Shown: positions 9,240 through 17,284 of the stretch, one piece after another | Numbering within the stretch: the first letter of the stretch is position 1 | Layout: every line of letters begins with the position of its first letter | Origin: DASYLJ01 sp964404165 | Lineage (GTDB): Bacteria > Desulfobacterota > Binatia > DP-6 | Length of the DNA: 64,000 bases | Reading direction: 5' to 3' | Assembly (NCBI GenBank): GCA_964404165.1 | Contig: CAYOIZ010000026.1 | Location: 21,895-85,894 of the forward strand | Notes under the pieces: generated by a model | Databases searched by the model: none | Seen by the model: only the letters and a program-made list of their open reading frames with translations | What the model was told of the DNA's origin: nothing | Made by a program: the position numbers and the translations under genes

Positions 9240-9519
9240 CGGTCTCCCGACGGCACGGCACTGGGGCATCGGACTGCCGGCACCTTCCGACATGCGCAAC
9301 GTCGAGGTCAATGGAATTCGCGCCTGCCGACGCGATCACCGCGCTGGCGATCTTGCATCCTCTGCTCGGCATGGTCGGCATCGCGGTGTCCCGCCCTCGT
9401 CTCCCCGCGCACCGACGCGCTCGTCGGGTGGTCTGGCCCGATGCCCACGGCGCAGAGCTTTACCGTCGCGTTTCGGCGCCCTACAAGGAGCCACTTTTGC
9501 GCGAGATCGAAGGAACCAC
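9240..9519. promoter_or_regulatory. Divergent intergenic region, longest gene-free stretch
   Basis: 280 bp between the exported-protein chain (minus) and the MocR regulator (plus). Divergent placement next to a MocR/GntR regulator commonly means that the operator is here. I see no convincing -35/-10 pair on either strand. A tandem TCGGCAT at 9366-9372 and 9375-9381 is the only repeat noticed and is too short to claim. The ribosome binding site of the regulator (GAAGGA) lies at its right end. Confidence 0.4.
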
Positions 9520-11028
9520 ATGTACGTACGCCGAAGCCGAGCCACGCTCCCCGGAGTCCAACTCTACGAGGGGATTCGCGACGCCATCGTGAGCGGCCAG
9601 CTCGCGCCCCACGCGCGCCTGCCGTCGACCCGCGAGCTCGCGACCAGTGAAGGGGTCGCACGCAACACGGCACTGCGGGTCTACGAGCAACTGTTCGTGG
9701 AGGGCTATCTGGTTCGACGGCGGGGGGCCGGGAACTTCGTCGCCCCCGAGCTTCCGGGAACCGTCGCCGACCAGCTCCGTGCCGACGCCGAGGCGGCGAC
9801 GACGCCGGTCCACCCCCCACGTCTCTCCGGTCGCGGGCAGCGCCTCGCCCCGCTGGCGATGGTCTCCTGGGCGCCGGTCACCCCGAGCGTGGCCGTGGAC
9901 TTCCGCTACGGACCCACCGCCTACGCCGACGTTCCGCACCAGATCTGGCGGCGGCACCTCGCCCGCGCGGCACGCGAGACCACGGCCGCGCATCTCGACT
10001 ACGGCGCGCCGGCCGGCCTCCCGGAGTTGCGTACCGCCGTCGCCGAGTACCTGACACGCGCCCGCGCCGTCGCCTGCCGACCCGAGCAGATCGTCATCGT
10101 GCACGGGTCACAGCAGGCGCTGGCGCTGGCGGGTGAGGTCCTGCTCGACCCCGGCGACCGGGTGCTGATCGAAGAGCCGGGATATCCCGGTGCCACGCTG
10201 AGCTTCTGGGCGGCGGGGGCGAAGCTGATCCCGGGCGGCGTCGGGTTGGAAGGGCTCGACGTGCGCACGCTCGGGAAGAGCCTGCGGCGGGTGCACCTCG
10301 TCTACGTCACGCCGTCCCACCAGTTCCCCACCGGCGTCATCATGCCGCTCGCGCAGCGCCTGGCGCTGCTGGCCTGGGCCGAGCGCACCGGGGCGTGGAT
10401 CTTCGAAGACGACTACGACAGCGAGTTCCGGTACGGGGTCCGCCCGGTCGAGTCGTTGCAGGGACTCGATCCCCGCGCACGCGTCATCTATGCCGGCACC
10501 TTCTCGAAGGTGCTCTTCCCGTCGCTGCGCCTCGGGTACCTCGTGGTGCCGCCGGCGCTCGTCGATCCCTTCCTCGCCGCCAAGGCGCTGGCCGATACCG
10601 GGACGGGGGATCTGGAACAGCGGGCGATGGCCCGCTTCATCCGCGACGGCCACTTCGATCGCCACCTGCGTCGCACCCGCGCGCGCAATGCCGAGCGCCG
10701 CGCCGTGCTGGTGCAGGCGCTCGACGAGCGTGTCGCCGAGCAGGTGGAGGTCCTCGGGGCGAATGCCGGCCTGCACGTGATGCTACGCCTGCGCGACGTG
10801 CCGCTCGACCGCGAGGCCGAGCTGATCGCCGCGGCGGAGCGGGCGGGCGTCCGCGTCTACTCCCCGATGCGTTTCTACCTGGGGCCGCGGCAGCGACCCG
10901 AGGCCGAGCTCGTGCTCGGCTACGCGTCGCTGAGCCCCGCGCAGATCCGCTCGGGGGTGGAGCGTCTCGCGCGTGTGCTGGGCGAGTTCGCGCGACCGCG
11001 CCGCACGCGACGCGGCGCGCGCACGTGA
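9520..11028 (+). CDS. MocR/PdxR-family GntR regulator with aminotransferase-like domain
   Basis: 502 residues from ATG 9520, preceded by GAAGGA. The N-terminal winged helix (about 10-78) has the GntR signature LYEGIRDAIVSGQL...LPSTRELA..GVARNTALRVYEQL. The C-terminal fold-type I domain (about 120-490) carries the PLP lysine K330 in TFSKVLFPSLRLGY and the FEDDYDSEFRY motif typical of MocR proteins. These regulators bind PLP or its amine adducts and control vitamin B6, GABA, taurine or amino-acid genes. No pdxST, gabTD or transporter is adjacent, so the effector cannot be named. It is divergent from the exported-protein chain and 32 bp ahead of the biotin carboxylase gene, so either could be its target. 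Confidence 0.9.
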   Translation: MYVRRSRATLPGVQLYEGIRDAIVSGQLAPHARLPSTRELATSEGVARNTALRVYEQLFVEGYLVRRRGAGNFVAPELPGTVADQLRADAEAATTPVHPPRLSGRGQRLAPLAMVSWAPVTPSVAVDFRYGPTAYADVPHQIWRRHLARAARETTAAHLDYGAPAGLPELRTAVAEYLTRARAVACRPEQIVIVHGSQQALALAGEVLLDPGDRVLIEEPGYPGATLSFWAAGAKLIPGGVGLEGLDVRTLGKSLRRVHLVYVTPSHQFPTGVIMPLAQRLALLAWAERTGAWIFEDDYDSEFRYGVRPVESLQGLDPRARVIYAGTFSKVLFPSLRLGYLVVPPALVDPFLAAKALADTGTGDLEQRAMARFIRDGHFDRHLRRTRARNAERRAVLVQALDERVAEQVEVLGANAGLHVMLRLRDVPLDREAELIAAAERAGVRVYSPMRFYLGPRQRPEAELVLGYASLSPAQIRSGVERLARVLGEFARPRRTRRGART

Positions 11029-11060
11029 GTGGACCGACGCGGCTCGGGTTGCCCCGCGGC

Positions 11061-12557
11061 ATGTGCTCGGTTACACCGCGGCCCGTGCGCAGCGTCCTCA
11101 TTGCCAACCGCGGCGAGATCGCCGTCCGCGTGGCTCGCGCCTGTCGCGAGCAGGGCCTCGCCGTCGTCGCGGTGTACTCCGAGGCCGACCGCGACGCGCC
11201 GCACGTCCGGTCCGCCGATCGGGCGGTGTGCATCGGACCCGCCCCGGCACGCGAATCATACCTGCGCACCGACGCGCTGCTCGACGCCGCGAAACAGGCC
11301 GGCGCCGACGCGGTCCATCCCGGCTACGGCTTCTTCTCCGAGAACGCCGCCTTCGCCCGCGCCGTGCAGGAGGCGGGCCTCACGTGGATCGGCCCGCCGC
11401 CGGACGCGATCGCGATCATGGGCGACAAGCTGGCCGCCCGCGAGACGGCGGGCCGCGCCGGCGTGCCGCTGGTGCCGGGCGCCGAGATCGACGCGTCGAA
11501 CGCCAAGGCCGTCGCGGCGAAGATCGGGTACCCGATCCTCGTCAAGGCCGCGGCCGGTGGCGGCGGCAAGGGCATGCGGACGGTCGCGAGCGAGGCCGAG
11601 CTGGACGAGGCGCTCGCCGCCGCCGGACGCGAGGCCGCATCGGCGTTCGCCGACGGCCGCGTCTACCTCGAGAAGCTGCTGCTCCGGCCCCGTCACGTCG
11701 AGGTGCAGGTGCTGGGCGACACGCACGGCACGCTGGTGCATCTGGGCGAGCGCGAGTGCTCGGTGCAGCGGCGGCACCAGAAGGTGGTCGAGGAGACGCC
11801 CTGCCCCGTCATGACGCCGGCGCTGCGGGCGCGCATGACCGACGCGGCGTTGGCCGCGGCGCGGGCCGTGAACTACGTCAGCACCGGCACGGTGGAGTTC
11901 CTGCTCGACGAGCGCGGCGAGTTCTACTTCCTCGAGATGAACACCCGGCTCCAGGTGGAGCATCCCGTCACCGAGTGGGTGACCGGCATCGACCTGGTGC
12001 ACGCGCAGCTCCGTGTCGCGCGCGGCGAGCCGCTGGGCTTCACCCAGGAGGACGTGCGCTTCCGCGGCCACGCCATCGAGGTCCGGCTGTGCGCGGAGGA
12101 TCCGTCCGCCAACTTCTTCCCGAGTGCGGGCCTGGTCGTGGCACTGCGCGAGCCGTCGGGGCCGTGGGTACGCGTCGACTCGGGGATCGCGGCCGGGTTC
12201 ACGGTGCCGGTCGAGTACGACCCGCTGCTCAGCAAGCTGTCGGCGTGGGGCGAGGACCGCGCAACGGCGGCACGGCGGCTGTGGCATGCGTTGCGCGACA
12301 CGGCGGTGCTGGGGCCGACGACGAACCTGGCGTTCCTGCAGGATGTGGTGTCGCACCCGGCGTTCCTCCGTGGCGAGACGCACACCGGTTTCCTCGGCGA
12401 ACACCTGACGTCGTGGCGCGCGGGTGATGCCGACGTCGATGCGGCGGCCGTCGCCGCGGCCATCGCCCTCACCCGTCCCACCGTGCACACGTCCGGCCGT
12501 CCGATCGCGCAGCCCTCCCCGTTCGACACCCTCGGCCGCTGGCGGCTCGGGAGCTGA
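11061..12557 (+). CDS. Biotin carboxylase (acyl-CoA/acetyl-CoA carboxylase BC subunit)
   Basis: 498 residues from ATG 11061; an in-frame GTG at 11085 directly before the conserved SVLIANRGEIAVRV is an alternative start. It has the BC N-domain (VAVYSEADRDAPHVRSAD), VHPGYGFFSENAAFA, the ATP-grasp glycine loop KAAAGGGGKGMR, HLGERECSVQRRHQKVVEE and EMNTRLQVEHPVTE. The enzyme carboxylates biotin on its carrier with ATP and bicarbonate. At about 500 residues it ends where fused 3-methylcrotonyl- or propionyl-CoA carboxylase alpha chains go on into the BT/BCCP part; here that part is the next gene. No carboxyltransferase gene is adjacent, so the acyl-CoA substrate is open. Confidence 0.93.
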   Translation: MCSVTPRPVRSVLIANRGEIAVRVARACREQGLAVVAVYSEADRDAPHVRSADRAVCIGPAPARESYLRTDALLDAAKQAGADAVHPGYGFFSENAAFARAVQEAGLTWIGPPPDAIAIMGDKLAARETAGRAGVPLVPGAEIDASNAKAVAAKIGYPILVKAAAGGGGKGMRTVASEAELDEALAAAGREAASAFADGRVYLEKLLLRPRHVEVQVLGDTHGTLVHLGERECSVQRRHQKVVEETPCPVMTPALRARMTDAALAAARAVNYVSTGTVEFLLDERGEFYFLEMNTRLQVEHPVTEWVTGIDLVHAQLRVARGEPLGFTQEDVRFRGHAIEVRLCAEDPSANFFPSAGLVVALREPSGPWVRVDSGIAAGFTVPVEYDPLLSKLSAWGEDRATAARRLWHALRDTAVLGPTTNLAFLQDVVSHPAFLRGETHTGFLGEHLTSWRAGDADVDAAAVAAAIALTRPTVHTSGRPIAQPSPFDTLGRWRLGS

Positions 12558-12558
12558 C

Positions 12559-13056
12559 GTGGAGACCCGGCTCCGCCTCGGTGACCGGACGCTCGTCGTC
12601 ACGCTCGACGGCGACGGTGCGTGCGTCGACGAGCACACGTTCGCGGTGGCGACCGCCGAGCCCGGCCCGACGACGACCACGCACGGGTGGTCGGTGGAGG
12701 AGCTCGTCGTCACCATCGACGGCCATCCACGCCGCGCGCTGGTGGCCCGTCGCGCCGATCGCGTCCTCGTCGCGCTCGACGGCCGCGTGCACGCGTTCGC
12801 CGTCGGCGAGGACGAGCGTCGCGCGGGCCACGGCGGCGCCGGCTCGGGCGCAGTCACGGCCCCCATGCCGGGGAAGGTCATCCGCGTGCTGGTCGCCGTC
12901 GGCGACGTCGTCGAGGTGGGCCAGCCGCTCGTCGTCCTCGAGGCGATGAAGATGGAGACGACGCTCGTGGCCGAGGTCGCCGGCACCGTGAAGGCCGTGC
13001 ATGCCGAGGCCGGCGGCATGATCGACGCCGGTGCCTCCGTCGTCGAGATCGCCTGA
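12559..13056 (+). CDS. Biotin carboxyl carrier protein
   Basis: 165 residues from GTG 12559, one base after the stop of the biotin carboxylase. The C-terminal 75 residues are a biotinyl domain with the modified lysine in EAMKMET and the opening APMPGKVIRVLVAVGD. The N-terminal ~85 residues resemble the BT-like linker that joins BC to BCCP in acyl-CoA carboxylase alpha chains. The two genes together look like one alpha chain divided by a stop and GTG restart, so the pair is best read as a two-piece acyl-CoA carboxylase alpha subunit. A hairpin (CTCGCA/TGCGAG, 13066-13082) lies just downstream, without a T-run. Confidence 0.85.
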   Translation: METRLRLGDRTLVVTLDGDGACVDEHTFAVATAEPGPTTTTHGWSVEELVVTIDGHPRRALVARRADRVLVALDGRVHAFAVGEDERRAGHGGAGSGAVTAPMPGKVIRVLVAVGDVVEVGQPLVVLEAMKMETTLVAEVAGTVKAVHAEAGGMIDAGASVVEIA

Positions 13057-13128
13057 CGTATTCCGCTCGCATTTCTTGCGAGGCCACCGCCGGCGAGCGT
13101 ACCGTCCCGCGCCTTGGAGGGCGGGACG

Positions 13129-14433
13129 ATGCGGATACTGCTGCTCGACGACGAGGGCTCGCGCGAGCTCCATCTCACGATCGACCGGGCGCTGCCCGGT
13201 AGCGAGATCCGGCGGCTGACCCGCGACGACGACGTCGTCGGCGTGGCCGCGCAGACCGAGCCGGCCCTGATCGTGCTCGCCTCCGGTGCCGTCACCACAG
13301 ACGTCGTGCGCCGGCTGCGCGATCGCCTGCCCGCTGCCGCCATCGTCGTCGTCAGCGACCGCGACCATACCGCCGCCGCGGTGGCGCTCATGAGGGCGGG
13401 CGCGTCCGACTGGATGTTGCGCAGCGAATGCCCCGAGCGGCTGGCGACGCTCGTCGAGCGACACCCCGTCGAGCGCGCCGCGGCGCGCCCCCCCGACGCA
13501 CTCGCCGGCCTCGTCGGCACCAGCGCCAGCATGGAACAGGTGCGGCAGCTCGTTCGCACCGCCGCACGCACCGAGGCACACGTGCTCATCGAAGGTGAGA
13601 CGGGAACCGGCAAGGAGGTGGTGGCGCGCGCGGTACACGGCCTCGGTCGTCGCGCGGCGAAACCCTTCGTGCCGGTCAACTGCGCTGCGATTCCGGAGAC
13701 GCTCGCCGAGAGCGAGTTCTTCGGCCATGCGCGCGGCGCGTTCACCGGTGCGATGGAGGCGCGGCCCGGCGCGCTGCGGCTGGCCGACGGCGGCACGCTC
13801 TTCCTCGACGAGATCGAAGACCTGCCGCTGTCGCTGCAGGCCAAGCTGTTGCGCGTGGTCCAGGATCGCGAGGTCCGGCCCCTCGGCGGCAGCACGTCAC
13901 GGCGCGTCGACGTGCGCATCGTCGCAGCGTCGAACCGCGAGCTCTGGCGCATGGTGGAGAGCGGCGCGTTCCGTCGCGACCTGTTCTACCGCCTGCGCGT
14001 CCTCACCGTGACGCTCCCGCCGCTGCGCGAGCGTCGAGCCGACCTGCCGCTGCTGATCGCCCACTTCGTCGGCGCCTTCAACCACCGCCACGCCACCACG
14101 TTGCGCGTTCCGCCGCCGACGGTGCTGCGGCCACTCCTCGAGCACCCATGGCCGGGCAACGTGCGGGAGCTGGAGAACGCACTCGAATCGTTGTGCATCA
14201 TGGCCACCGCCACCGGCGACGACCTCACCCAGCTCCTGCGCCGCACGCAGAGCCCCGCCGGCACGCTCTGGGCCGACGAGCGCACGCGCATCCTGCGCGT
14301 GCTCGATGACCATCGCTGGAACCGCCAGCGCGCCGCCGCCGCGCTCGGCATCTCGCGCGTCACCCTCTGGCGTCGCATGGAACGGCACGGCATCCGCGAC
14401 CCGCTCGGCACGCCGTCGCGTGAAACGGCGTGA
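13129..14433 (+). CDS. Sigma-54-dependent activator with degenerate receiver domain
   Basis: 434 residues from ATG 13129, behind a strong GGAGGGCGGG. The AAA+ domain is complete: GETGTGK (156-162), GAFTGA sigma-54 contact loop (203-208), Walker B FLDEIE (225-230) and WPGNVRELENALE. The C-terminal Fis-type HTH is QRAAAALGISRVTLWRRM. The N-terminal ~105 residues have a receiver fold and keep the acidic pair in LLLDDEG, but the phospho-acceptor Asp at the end of strand 3 is replaced (ALIVLASGAV, A51) and the usual Lys after strand 5 is missing (DWMLRSE). It should therefore respond to something other than phosphorylation. No kinase is adjacent. The next gene has a -24/-12 sequence and is the obvious target candidate. 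Confidence 0.92.
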   Translation: MRILLLDDEGSRELHLTIDRALPGSEIRRLTRDDDVVGVAAQTEPALIVLASGAVTTDVVRRLRDRLPAAAIVVVSDRDHTAAAVALMRAGASDWMLRSECPERLATLVERHPVERAAARPPDALAGLVGTSASMEQVRQLVRTAARTEAHVLIEGETGTGKEVVARAVHGLGRRAAKPFVPVNCAAIPETLAESEFFGHARGAFTGAMEARPGALRLADGGTLFLDEIEDLPLSLQAKLLRVVQDREVRPLGGSTSRRVDVRIVAASNRELWRMVESGAFRRDLFYRLRVLTVTLPPLRERRADLPLLIAHFVGAFNHRHATTLRVPPPTVLRPLLEHPWPGNVRELENALESLCIMATATGDDLTQLLRRTQSPAGTLWADERTRILRVLDDHRWNRQRAAAALGISRVTLWRRMERHGIRDPLGTPSRETA

Positions 14434-14486
14434 GCGTCGTGGATTCATCACGCGCACACGCGGCCCGCCCGCGCACGCCGCGACGA

Positions 14487-14502
14487 CGGCACGCCACGTG
14501 CA
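14487..14502 (+). promoter_or_regulatory. Sigma-54-type -24/-12 promoter
   Basis: The sequence CGGCACGCCACGTGCA matches the sigma-54 consensus TGGCACG-N4-TTGCA at 10 of 12 positions. GG at 14488-14489 and GC at 14500-14501 are separated by exactly ten bases. Transcription would start near 14513, leaving a leader of about 29 nt with GGAGGAG before ATG 14542. It lies between a sigma-54 activator gene and an exported protein. Chance matches are more common in GC-rich DNA, so this is likely but not certain. Confidence 0.55.
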
Positions 14503-14541
14503 CCGGCGCACTTGCCCGCCCTCCCGCCCGGAGGAGGAGAC

Positions 14542-15474
14542 ATGTCGAAACGGTCCAGCGTCCTCACCGTCACCGCCGCAGCCCTGGTGCTCATAGGGCT
14601 CGTCCTGCGCGCGGTCACCGTCCACTCGGTCGGCGCCGTGCCGACCATCTACCGTGTGACGTCGAACAACAACGACCTCGAGGGGGTCGAGGGCCTGGCA
14701 CCGCCGGGACGCCTCGTCGAGCTGTGGTACAAGCAGCGCTCGTTCAAGGAGGGCTCGCTCGAGGGCGACGATCTCTTCCAGCTCTGCGGCTGGAAGAACG
14801 GCGGCAACGCCGTCTACCTCGGCGCCGCCTATGCCGATGGCACCGGCACGTTCCGCTTCGACAACCTGCGCAGCCAGTTCACCGTGATGCTCTTCCCGTC
14901 GGCGGCGGCCTCCGGCACCTGCCAGGGCGGCGTCTTCACGCAGCTGCTGCCGCGCGCGTGCGATTCGCCCGGCGTCAACTGCACGGCGTGGAACCCGCCA
15001 ACGCTGCACTGGCTCAACGTGAAGAAGCCGAACGAGATCACCGGCACCGCGGCGGGCTCGCTCTCGAACGCGGAGACGGCGGCCATCGCCGTCGCGGACG
15101 GCCCGAACGACGGGCCGGAGCCGAGCAGCGTGAACGACGTCGACCAGAACGGTCTCGACACCCGGCGGCCCGGCATGACCTGGGGTCAGCGCGTGACGTG
15201 GAAGTGCGGCGCCGGCGGTACCGCCGTCTGCCCGAGCGTCACCATCCACGACGCGTCGACGGTGATCGAGGCCGACCCCGAGTACCCCTATCTGCTCGGC
15301 ACGATCCAGGGGCATCGTCCGGGCGGCAGCATCTTCGCCGCCGCCGCGGTCGGTCGCGGTCAGGACCTCGGCTTCACCGCCAACGTCAACGTCAAGTTCC
15401 GCGGCCTGCTCGACATCAACCTCGGCTGTGACCAGCAGAAGTTCTTCGACTTCTCGGTGCCCTTCAACTACTGA
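14542..15474 (+). CDS. Exported protein of unknown function, likely sigma-54 regulated
   Basis: 310 residues from ATG 14542 with GGAGGAG eight bases upstream. The N-terminus is a signal peptide or anchor (SSVLTVTAAALVLIGLVLRAV). The mature protein is soluble-looking and Cys-containing, with LVELWYKQRSFKEG, LFQLCGWKNGGNAVYLG, CQGGVFTQLLPRACDSPG and a C-terminal NVNVKFRGLLDINLGC. I do not recognise the family and see no catalytic motif. The sequence up to DNLRSQFTVMLFPSA has a rhythm like extracellular beta domains. The gene sits directly behind a sigma-54 activator and its own -24/-12 element, so it is probably made on a specific cue. Its 3' end overlaps the convergent formyltransferase gene by 7 nt. 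Confidence 0.75.
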   Translation: MSKRSSVLTVTAAALVLIGLVLRAVTVHSVGAVPTIYRVTSNNNDLEGVEGLAPPGRLVELWYKQRSFKEGSLEGDDLFQLCGWKNGGNAVYLGAAYADGTGTFRFDNLRSQFTVMLFPSAAASGTCQGGVFTQLLPRACDSPGVNCTAWNPPTLHWLNVKKPNEITGTAAGSLSNAETAAIAVADGPNDGPEPSSVNDVDQNGLDTRRPGMTWGQRVTWKCGAGGTAVCPSVTIHDASTVIEADPEYPYLLGTIQGHRPGGSIFAAAAVGRGQDLGFTANVNVKFRGLLDINLGCDQQKFFDFSVPFNY

Positions 15475-16376
15475 CCGAGCGTGGCGCCGGCCGTGAGGCC
15501 GAGCGCCTGTGCCACATCCGCGGCGGCGGCCTTTGCGCCGTCGCCGCGGAGGCGTGCGCAGCGCACCGCGCCGCCGGTCGTCGCGACGGTCATGCCGCCG
15601 GCGTCGATCGCGAGCACCTGCCCTGGCGTGCCGGAGCCGTCGACGCGGCGCGGGTCGAAGCAGCGCAGCTTCGCGCCCTTCCAGGCGGTGTACGCCCCCG
15701 GCTGCGGATCGCAGCCGCGGATCAGGTCGTGCACGCGCTGCTGCGGCTGCGTCCAGTCGATCTGCGCGTGCGCGTCGGTGAGGAGCGGATCGTACGTGCC
15801 CTGCGCGTCGTCCTGCGGCACCCGCGGCGCCTTGAAGTCGCGGATGAGCCGGATCGACTCGAGCACCACCTCGACGCCGAGCGGGAACAGCGTCTGGTAG
15901 TAGAGCGTGCCCGCCGTGTCGTCGGGGCCGATCGGCGCCTCGCGCTGCAGCAGGATGGGGCCGGTGTCGATGCCGGCGTCGGTCCAGAAGACGGTGACGC
16001 CGGTCTTGGTCTCGCCCTTGATGAGCTGCCACGGGATGGCGCTGCCACCGCGGTACTTCGGCAGCAGCGACGGGTGGAAGCAGATGGTGCCGTGCGGCGG
16101 CACGCCGAGCAGCGACTCGGGGACGATCTGCGTGACGTATGCCAGCACCGCGACGTCGGCCGCCGCGCCCACGAACGCCTCGCGCGCCTCCGGCACCTTC
16201 AACGACGGGAACTGGTACAGCGGGATCCCGTGCGCGATCGCCGCCGTCTTCACCGGATCGGGCTTCGGACCGCGATCGGGCGGACACACCACCGCAACGA
16301 CCTCGTCGCCACCGGCGACGATTCCCTCGAGCACCTTCTCGGCGAAGGCCGCCTGGCCCACGAGCAGAACGCGCAT
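15468..16376 (-). CDS. Formyltransferase-family protein, like hydrolase domain of 10-formyl-THF dehydrogenase
   Basis: 302 residues. The N-terminal Rossmann-type formyltransferase domain has MRVLLVGQAAFAEKVLEGI and the catalytic loop H101-PSLLPKYRGGSAIPW, with the catalytic Asp in DAGIDTG (D137). The ICFHPSLLP wording (no Asn two before His) resembles the folate-hydrolase domain of 10-formyltetrahydrofolate dehydrogenase more than methionyl-tRNA formyltransferase, which has N-x-H. An OB-like C-terminal domain follows (about 205-300). It would release or transfer the formyl group of 10-formyl-THF. It starts one base after the stop of the dienelactone hydrolase gene and so is co-transcribed with it. 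A methionyl-tRNA or sugar formyltransferase is less likely. Confidence 0.75.
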   Translation of the reverse strand: MRVLLVGQAAFAEKVLEGIVAGGDEVVAVVCPPDRGPKPDPVKTAAIAHGIPLYQFPSLKVPEAREAFVGAAADVAVLAYVTQIVPESLLGVPPHGTICFHPSLLPKYRGGSAIPWQLIKGETKTGVTVFWTDAGIDTGPILLQREAPIGPDDTAGTLYYQTLFPLGVEVVLESIRLIRDFKAPRVPQDDAQGTYDPLLTDAHAQIDWTQPQQRVHDLIRGCDPQPGAYTAWKGAKLRCFDPRRVDGSGTPGQVLAIDAGGMTVATTGGAVRCARLRGDGAKAAAADVAQALGLTAGATLGQ

Positions 16377-16377
16377 G

Positions 16378-17085
16378 TCAGGCCTTCAGATGCTTCGCGA
16401 AGAAGGCCTTCAACTTCTCCCACGAATCCTTCGCCGCCTCCGGACGGTACGAATCACGCTCGTTGCAGAAGAAGCCGTGCGGCGCCTTCGGGTAGACGAC
16501 GACCTCGACGTTCTTGCCGTAGCGCTTCGCCTCGGCCTCGAGCGCATGCACCTGGTCCATCGGGATGAAGGGATCGTCGTCGCCGAAGAACGCGAGCACC
16601 GGCGCCTTCAGGTTGGCCGTGCGATCGATCGGGATGCCGCCGCCGTAGAACGGGGCCGCCGCCGCGATCTTGTCGGGCAGCGCGCTCGCGGCCAGATACG
16701 AGACGCGACCACCCATGCAGAAGCCGGTGATGCCGATGCGATCGGCACGCACGGACGGATCCTGCGCGAGCGTCTGGATGGCGGAGCGCACGTCGGTGAC
16801 GATGCCCTCGTCGGTGAGCGCACCCATGAGCTTCAACGCCGCCGGCAGATCGTCATAGCCCGCGGTGCAGAGCTCGCCGCTGCGATGGTACATGTCGGGC
16901 GCGAGCGTGACGTAGCCCTCGGCCGCGATCCGCTGCGCCACGTCCTTGATGTGGCCGTTCAAGCCGAACGCTTCCATGATCACGAGCACCGCCGGGTGCG
17001 GACCGGCACCGTCCGGGTTGGCGAGCTGCGCCTTCATGGGCCCGTTGGAAGTCTGGATCTCGATCATCGACGTCTGCACACCCAT
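16378..17085 (-). CDS. Dienelactone hydrolase family protein
   Basis: 235 residues from ATG 17085, preceded by AAGGAG with good spacing. It is an alpha/beta hydrolase of the dienelactone hydrolase family: nucleophile C123 in GFCMGG, Asp in FFGDDDPFIP (D171) and H203 in YPKAPHGFFC; E38 in IMEAFGLN is the conserved active-site Glu of the family. Members open lactone rings such as carboxymethylenebutenolide in aromatic degradation, though many have other ester substrates. It is first in a two-gene operon with the formyltransferase and divergent from an IclR regulator, a usual layout for a small catabolic unit. Confidence 0.9.
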   Translation of the reverse strand: MGVQTSMIEIQTSNGPMKAQLANPDGAGPHPAVLVIMEAFGLNGHIKDVAQRIAAEGYVTLAPDMYHRSGELCTAGYDDLPAALKLMGALTDEGIVTDVRSAIQTLAQDPSVRADRIGITGFCMGGRVSYLAASALPDKIAAAAPFYGGGIPIDRTANLKAPVLAFFGDDDPFIPMDQVHALEAEAKRYGKNVEVVVYPKAPHGFFCNERDSYRPEAAKDSWEKLKAFFAKHLKA

Positions 17086-17229
17086 CGTGGACTCCTTCCG
17101 GCGGCAAGCTTCCCCAGGCAGGCGCTGCTGTCAAGACGCTGTTCGGCCTCGACACACAGCGGCTTGAAACACCAGAAGCACATGATTTCATTAGCGAATG
17201 CATGCACCTGGGGTGCCCCTCCCCTAGCG

Positions 17230-17258
17230 TTGACACCCCGCAGGCACAGACGTAGCCT
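17230..17258 (+). promoter_or_regulatory. Candidate sigma-70 promoter of the IclR gene
   Basis: A perfect -35 TTGACA at 17230-17235 is followed after 17 bases by TAGCCT (17253-17258), which matches the -10 consensus at the three most important positions only. It would start transcription about 20 bases before ATG 17285. The divergent 199-bp region also contains a relatively AT-rich stretch (17185-17202) that may hold the operator for the opposite operon; no clear palindrome was found. Confidence 0.4.
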
Positions 17259-17284
17259 AAAACGCGTTTTCATAGAGCGAGCCA

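Noticed and set aside
9366..9381. Tandem TCGGCAT as a MocR operator
   Set aside because: Seven-base repeats with 9-bp period are common by chance in such GC-rich DNA and MocR sites are usually longer and further apart.
9311..9592. Small open frame of 93 codons with a hydrophobic start ahead of the MocR gene
   Set aside because: No ribosome binding site, shifts to Arg/Pro shadow composition, and overlaps the regulator's coding region.
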